Of a stretch of 41,206 nucleotides of DNA, positions 39,973-41,206 are shown in pieces. Each line of letters opens with the position of its first letter. Position 1 is the stretch's first letter. Under the pieces are notes generated by a model that worked only from the letters and a program-made list of their open reading frames with translations, made no database searches and was not told the origin of the DNA. The stretch comes from UBA11524 sp965646445 (lineage in GTDB: Bacteria > Bacillota > Clostridia > Christensenellales > Aristaeellaceae): contig CBFFZW010000037.1 of the NCBI GenBank assembly GCA_965646445.1, forward strand, positions 1 to 41,206, written 5' to 3'. Both the position numbers and the translations under genes were made by a program.

Positions 39973-40517
39973 GGGGCATACCTCCTTGCGCGGACGGCGC
40001 GGGCCATGGCCTTATCCACCGTGGGGGCGAGCCACTCGCCCACGGCGCGGCCGTCCAGGTTGATCGCCGCGCCGGACAGAGCGGAGGCCACGGCGGAGGC
40101 GATGGCGTTGGGGTCAACGGCGGACGCGGTCGTGCCGCCCTGACGCCAGGCGGCAGCCTCCAGCTTGGTCAGCACGGCCTCGCCCTCATGAAGCAGGGCG
40201 GGAAATTCGTTGTAGGGGACATAGTTCATGCCCGTGGCCAGGCGCGGGGCGGCGCCGGACGCCTCGACGGCAGGGGTCAGGCGGATGCCCGACAGTTCCC
40301 GGGCCTTGTCGATGGCGCGCTGGATGCTCCCGGTCACGCTGCCCATGGCGGTGGCGGCGGAGCTCTGCAGCCGTCCCATGGCGGAGGAAGCGGCGGCGGT
40401 CGCCCTGTCAATGGTGGTTTGCAGGCGGCGGGCGGCGTCCTCCGCCTGGCGGATGGCGCGGAGAAAGTCCGCCGGGTCAAGGGTCAATTCGGCGGAAAGC
40501 TCAAACAGTTGGGCCAT
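39969..40517 (-). CDS. Miniature phage tape-measure protein
   Basis: A 182-residue protein with both ends of a tape-measure protein but almost nothing between them. The N-terminus (SAELTLDPADFLRAIRQAED, about 8-27, then a coiled helical region to about 75) and the C-terminal ATGMNYVPYNEFPALLHEGEAVLTKLEAAAWRQG signature (94-127) are both of tape-measure type. There is no hydrophobic segment, which usual tape measures carry. ATG 40517 follows AAGGAG and overlaps the T frame by 17 bp. Position after G/GT and before Dit confirms the role. By the known ratio of about 1.5 angstrom per residue it would set a tail of under 30 nm. Confidence 0.85.
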   Translation of the reverse strand: MAQLFELSAELTLDPADFLRAIRQAEDAARRLQTTIDRATAAASSAMGRLQSSAATAMGSVTGSIQRAIDKARELSGIRLTPAVEASGAAPRLATGMNYVPYNEFPALLHEGEAVLTKLEAAAWRQGGTTASAVDPNAIASAVASALSGAAINLDGRAVGEWLAPTVDKAMARAVRARRYAP

Positions 40518-41159
40518 GGCGGCTCCTTTCGGTCGATGGGGATGCGGACTGCGCCAGCCTGGTCAGCAGCTGACGGCGGATGGCCTGTCCGTCGGGGTCG
40601 GCGGCGGGCATTTCGTCGGGGAACAGATCGCGGACGGCGGGAACGGGGTAGTCCTCACCGCCGCCCAGGGTGAATAGCTGCGCCCCGATCAGCCACAGCA
40701 GATGTAGCGCGTAGTCCGCCTTCAGCCGCTGACGCTGGCGCAGGAGAAGCAGCGGCTCGAGGCTTCGGGGCATCAGGCCGGATGGCGCGCCGATGACCTC
40801 CCGCTGGATGGCGTCGGGTGGGAAGCATCGGCACAGGCGAAAAAATCCGACAGGTTTTCGTCCCAGACCTGCCGCAGCAGGGGCAGCAGCGCGGCAGCGG
40901 GCATGGCCAGCAAGTCCTCCCGGCGCTGACCGGTGAGGATAGCCAGGACGGCGGTCGTGTCCGCCGCGTGCTCCTTCAGCAGCAGCGGCACGGCCTCGCC
41001 CAGCAGCAGCGCGGCCACGGAGGCAAGGGGTCGATCGGGGGCGGTGAGGCGGGTCAGCAGGGCGGCGCAGCGGTCGTCCCGCAGGATGGCGCACAAGGGC
41101 GGCGCCAGGTCGCACAGGGCCTGGCGGAGCTGTTCGGCGTTCATGTCGCGCAGGGGCAT
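40501..41159 (-). CDS. Tail assembly chaperone G-T made by -1 frameshift
   Basis: A predicted 219-residue fusion: the first 107 residues of G, then, after a -1 slip at 40839-40845, 112 residues in the overlapping frame (FRLCRCFPPDAIQREVIG and on, ending HGPTV). The T part contains LEPLLLLRQRQRLKADYALHLLWLIGAQLF, typical of the second tail-chaperone domain. In siphophages such as lambda, G and GT both help polymerise the tail tube around the tape measure. The overlap of frames, their order and the slippery heptamer are all seen here. The protein itself has not been demonstrated. Confidence 0.82.
40773..41159 (-). CDS. Tail assembly chaperone G
   Basis: A 128-residue protein made when no frameshift occurs. 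It is helical and Ala/Leu-rich: MNAEQLRQALCDLAPPLCAIL, ASVAALLLGEAVPLLLKEHA, PLLRQVWDENLSDFF. The Arg/Ser-rich last 20 residues lie in the part that overlaps the T frame and look poorly constrained. ATG 41159 follows AAAGGAGGT five nt upstream. It precedes the tape-measure gene, the canonical place for tail chaperones. Confidence 0.8.
   Translation of the reverse strand: MPLRDMNAEQLRQALCDLAPPLCAILRDDRCAALLTRLTAPDRPLASVAALLLGEAVPLLLKEHAADTTAVLAILTGQRREDLLAMPAAALLPLLRQVWDENLSDFFACADASHPTPSSGRSSARHPA
40789..40845 (-). promoter_or_regulatory. Programmed -1 frameshift signal
   Basis: On the minus strand the zero frame reads GAT TTT TTC, giving the heptamer T TTT TTC (40845-40839), a perfect X XXY YYZ slippery site. 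Six bases later GCCGATG (40832-40826) can pair with CATCGGC (40795-40789). CCCG/CGGG inside forms a second stem. Spacing and stem are as expected for a stimulator. Slippage continues the frame into the 112-residue T part. Confidence 0.85.
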
Positions 41160-41172
41160 GGGAGACCTCCTT

Positions 41173-41205
41173 TCATATGGAGGGGATGGCAACGGAAGAA
41201 AAGCG
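41173..41205 (-). CDS. Possible C-terminal end of the upstream phage gene (partial)
   Basis: The minus-strand frame entering at 41205 reads RFSSVAIPSI then TGA at 41175-41173, just before the chaperone ribosome binding site. In siphophages the gene upstream of the chaperones is usually the major tail protein. Ten residues are too few to identify it. Confidence 0.3.
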   Translation of the reverse strand, partial: RFSSVAIPSI

Positions 41206-41206
41206 T

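Noticed and set aside
40501..41115. Frame break between the two chaperone frames as a pseudogene or sequencing error
   Set aside because: The break coincides with a perfect slippery heptamer in the right frame and a downstream stem, at the position where tail phages use a programmed frameshift.
1..41206. CRISPR arrays, rRNA or tRNA genes, insertion sequences
   Set aside because: I saw no regularly spaced repeats, no cloverleaf or rRNA-like stretch and no transposase. The only repeated element is the two-copy intergenic repeat.

Overview
The window is a GC-rich chromosomal segment that looks like an anaerobic, Gram-positive Clostridia-type bacterium. The signs are strong AAGGAGG ribosome binding sites, a T-box leader in front of thrS, many rho-independent terminators, sugar importers encoded without their ATPase, and a phage-tail cassette next to mnmE. 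I cannot name the species. Most genes share one GC-rich style. The alpha/beta hydrolase at 9289-10086 is visibly more AT-rich.

Layout. 1-6639: tpiA and nagA (plus), a uridine kinase (minus), a Gfo/Idh/MocA oxidoreductase, a cytoplasmic GH43 glycosidase and an exported GH18 chitinase-like enzyme. 6648-8995: a near-consensus promoter, a threonine T-box and thrS. 9000-11286: a dispersed repeat, then a three-gene operon (alpha/beta hydrolase and two GNAT acetyltransferases), meeting a convergent MATE exporter (11272-12651). 12977-15202: a clan GH-A glycosidase divergent from an AraC-type regulator. 15475-28598: a 13-kb operon encoding two solute-binding proteins, two permease pairs, an NHL/TPR/Yip1 membrane protein, a DUF5696-like exported protein and a GH172 (DUF2961) glycosidase. 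28755-29423: a protein with 33 cysteines. 29487-32273: an ECF sigma factor, membrane anti-sigma factor and secreted protein operon (minus). 32301-32512: a second copy of the dispersed repeat. 32745-34933: a metallophosphoesterase and mnmE (minus). 35011-41206: a compact phage-tail and lysis cassette (minus) running off the right edge.

How the parts work together. The central theme is glycan use. The AraC regulator at 14261 lies between the GH-A gene and the large import operon. Both promoters carry repeats at activator-like positions, including a perfect direct repeat with a 21-bp period before the operon. The model is that an oligosaccharide is bound by one or both binding proteins, imported by the permease pairs powered by an ATPase encoded elsewhere, and cut inside by GH172, GH-A or GH43 enzymes. 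The NHL/TPR/Yip1 and DUF5696-like proteins are probably envelope components whose role I cannot assign.

The phage region reads in the order tail chaperone G, frameshifted G-T, tape measure, distal tail, tail-associated protein, BppU-like protein, NlpC/P60 endolysin and holin. The genes overlap or nearly abut and none is visibly broken. The tape measure is only 182 residues. A textbook -1 slippery heptamer (T TTT TTC) with a downstream stem joins G to T.
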